Positions 6,089 to 6,973 of a stretch of 6,973 nt of DNA are shown piece after piece. Source of the stretch: Candidatus Zixiibacteriota bacterium (lineage in GTDB: Bacteria; Zixibacteria; MSB-5A5; GN15; FEB-12). The stretch is from the NCBI GenBank assembly GCA_029932795.1, contig JAOZPL010000102.1, positions 1 to 6,973 on the forward strand, given 5' to 3'. Position 1 is the first letter of the stretch, and each line of letters begins with the position of its first letter. Made by a program: the position numbers and the translations under genes. The notes under the pieces are model-generated. The model was not told the DNA's origin, searched no databases, and was given only the letters and a program-made list of their open reading frames with translations.

Positions 6089-6973
6089 ATGAATATAGCA
6101 GTAATTGGCGCCGGTCTGATGGGCCGGGCAGCAGTTTTTGATATCTCACGGATTGAAGGGGTGAAGAAGGTCGGCGTTTATGATGTCGATGTTCAAAGGG
6201 CTGGAGAAGTGGCACAGAAGTACGGAGACGGCAAGGCGGTCGGCGCCGAGCTTGACGCTGGCGACGAGGCTCAGGCGGCGTCTGTACTGCGAGATTTCGA
6301 CGTTGCCATATCCTGCGTTGCCTACAAGTACAATCCCGGCCTGACCCGCGCGGCCATTAGCAGCAGGTGTCATCTGGTCGACCTTGGCGGAAATATCGAC
6401 ACCGTCAAAAGTCAGTTGCAGATGAACGAGGCGGCGGAGAAAGCCGGGGTCGTGATTATCCCCGACTGCGGATTGGCACCCGGTATGGTGTCTGTATTTG
6501 CCGCCGACGGGATGGCCAGGTTTGACAGAGTGAAGTCTTTGCGAATAAGGGTGGGAGGACTCCCCCAGTCGCCACGACCACCGCTGAACTATCAGATGGT
6601 TTTTGCCGCCGAGGGATTAATAAATGAGTACTGGGAACCCTGTATCATTTTGGAGAATGGTCAAAAGAAAACTGTTAACCCCATGACAGGGGTGGAAGCC
6701 CTGGATTTTAACGGTGTTGGCGAACTGGAGGCTTTCTACACTTCCGGCGGTACGTCTACGTTGCCGGATACCTACGAAGGTAAGATAGATTTCCTCGATT
6801 ACAAGACTATTCGTTATCCCGGACACTGCCGAATGTTCAAACCGATGCTCGGGATCGGGCTGGCTTCCCGGCAAAAAATTGAAGTGGACAACCTGATGGT
6901 AGAACCACGAGCAGTCCTCAAGGCGGTCCTGGAGAAAAACCTCAGTTTTGGTGATCCCGACATGGTGCTGGTA
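6089..6973 (+). CDS. Saccharopine dehydrogenase family protein, L-lysine 6-dehydrogenase-like (3' end beyond window)
   Basis: The first 295 residues are present and the frame is open to the window edge; family members are about 380-400 residues. GAGG (6080-6083) lies 5 nt before the ATG. An N-terminal Rossmann fold shows GAGLMG (7-12), and Asp32 or Asp34 in YDVD ends strand 2, where an acidic residue usually favours NAD over NADP. VDLGG (97-101) and PDCGLAPGM (125-133) lead into the catalytic domain with VGGLPQ, PPLNYQ (164-169), EAFYTSGGTSTLP (214-226) and KTIRYPGH (239-246). This order and these blocks match L-lysine 6-dehydrogenase of Geobacillus type, which oxidises lysine to 2-aminoadipate semialdehyde, cyclising to piperideine-6-carboxylate. 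Other family members reduce saccharopine or carboxyspermidine-type substrates, so the substrate is inferred from resemblance only. It is transcribed away from the DHp gene across a 167-bp shared spacer. Confidence 0.85.
   Translation, partial: MNIAVIGAGLMGRAAVFDISRIEGVKKVGVYDVDVQRAGEVAQKYGDGKAVGAELDAGDEAQAASVLRDFDVAISCVAYKYNPGLTRAAISSRCHLVDLGGNIDTVKSQLQMNEAAEKAGVVIIPDCGLAPGMVSVFAADGMARFDRVKSLRIRVGGLPQSPRPPLNYQMVFAAEGLINEYWEPCIILENGQKKTVNPMTGVEALDFNGVGELEAFYTSGGTSTLPDTYEGKIDFLDYKTIRYPGHCRMFKPMLGIGLASRQKIEVDNLMVEPRAVLKAVLEKNLSFGDPDMVLV

Overview
This is a 6,973-bp bacterial window holding five genes plus the two broken halves of one. GC content is moderate, genes are closely spaced, and no mobile element, CRISPR array, rRNA or tRNA is visible. 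The gene types are a long-chain polyprenyl diphosphate synthase, a BatA-like von Willebrand A (VWA) membrane protein with a predicted periplasmic body, and a lysine-dehydrogenase-like enzyme. They suggest a Gram-negative bacterium, possibly a deep lineage related to the FCB superphylum. That placement is a weak inference, because no taxonomic marker is present in full.

Positions 1-1238 hold the 3' part of guaA (GMP synthase). Its reading frame changes near 409, exactly at the ATP-binding PP-loop. The amidotransferase domain reads in one frame up to Ser-Gly-Gly-Val, and the ATP-pyrophosphatase and dimerisation domains continue in another frame from 408-411. About ten residues are missing, including the Asp-Ser-Ser of the PP-loop. 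This fits a net loss of about 29 nt. Both flanks are otherwise well preserved, so it is either a recent inactivating deletion or an assembly error. Next comes a membrane-anchored alpha/beta hydrolase (1358-2179) behind a possible extended -10 promoter. A polyprenyl diphosphate synthase (2333-3322) follows, with both aspartate-rich motifs and a small residue before the first one, which implies a long-chain product such as a quinone side chain. Then comes a 723-residue membrane protein (3417-5588) with two N-terminal membrane helices, a VWA domain with a complete metal site, further domains and a C-terminal membrane helix.

On the minus strand (5921-5580), overlapping the 3' end of the VWA gene by 9 bp, lies a 113-residue protein. 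It looks like the dimerisation/histidine-phosphotransfer (DHp) domain of a sensor kinase standing alone, with no ATPase domain. A 167-bp divergent intergenic region separates it from the last gene (6089 to the window end), a saccharopine/lysine 6-dehydrogenase family enzyme cut by the edge. This spacer holds a perfect 7-bp inverted repeat that, read towards the DHp gene, is followed directly by six T residues. It could be an attenuator or an operator.

The genes do not form one clear pathway. guaA, the hydrolase, the prenyl synthase and the VWA gene share a direction but are separated by 94-153 bp spacers, so each may have its own promoter. The points most worth a second look are the guaA lesion, the orphan DHp protein and the dyad upstream of it.
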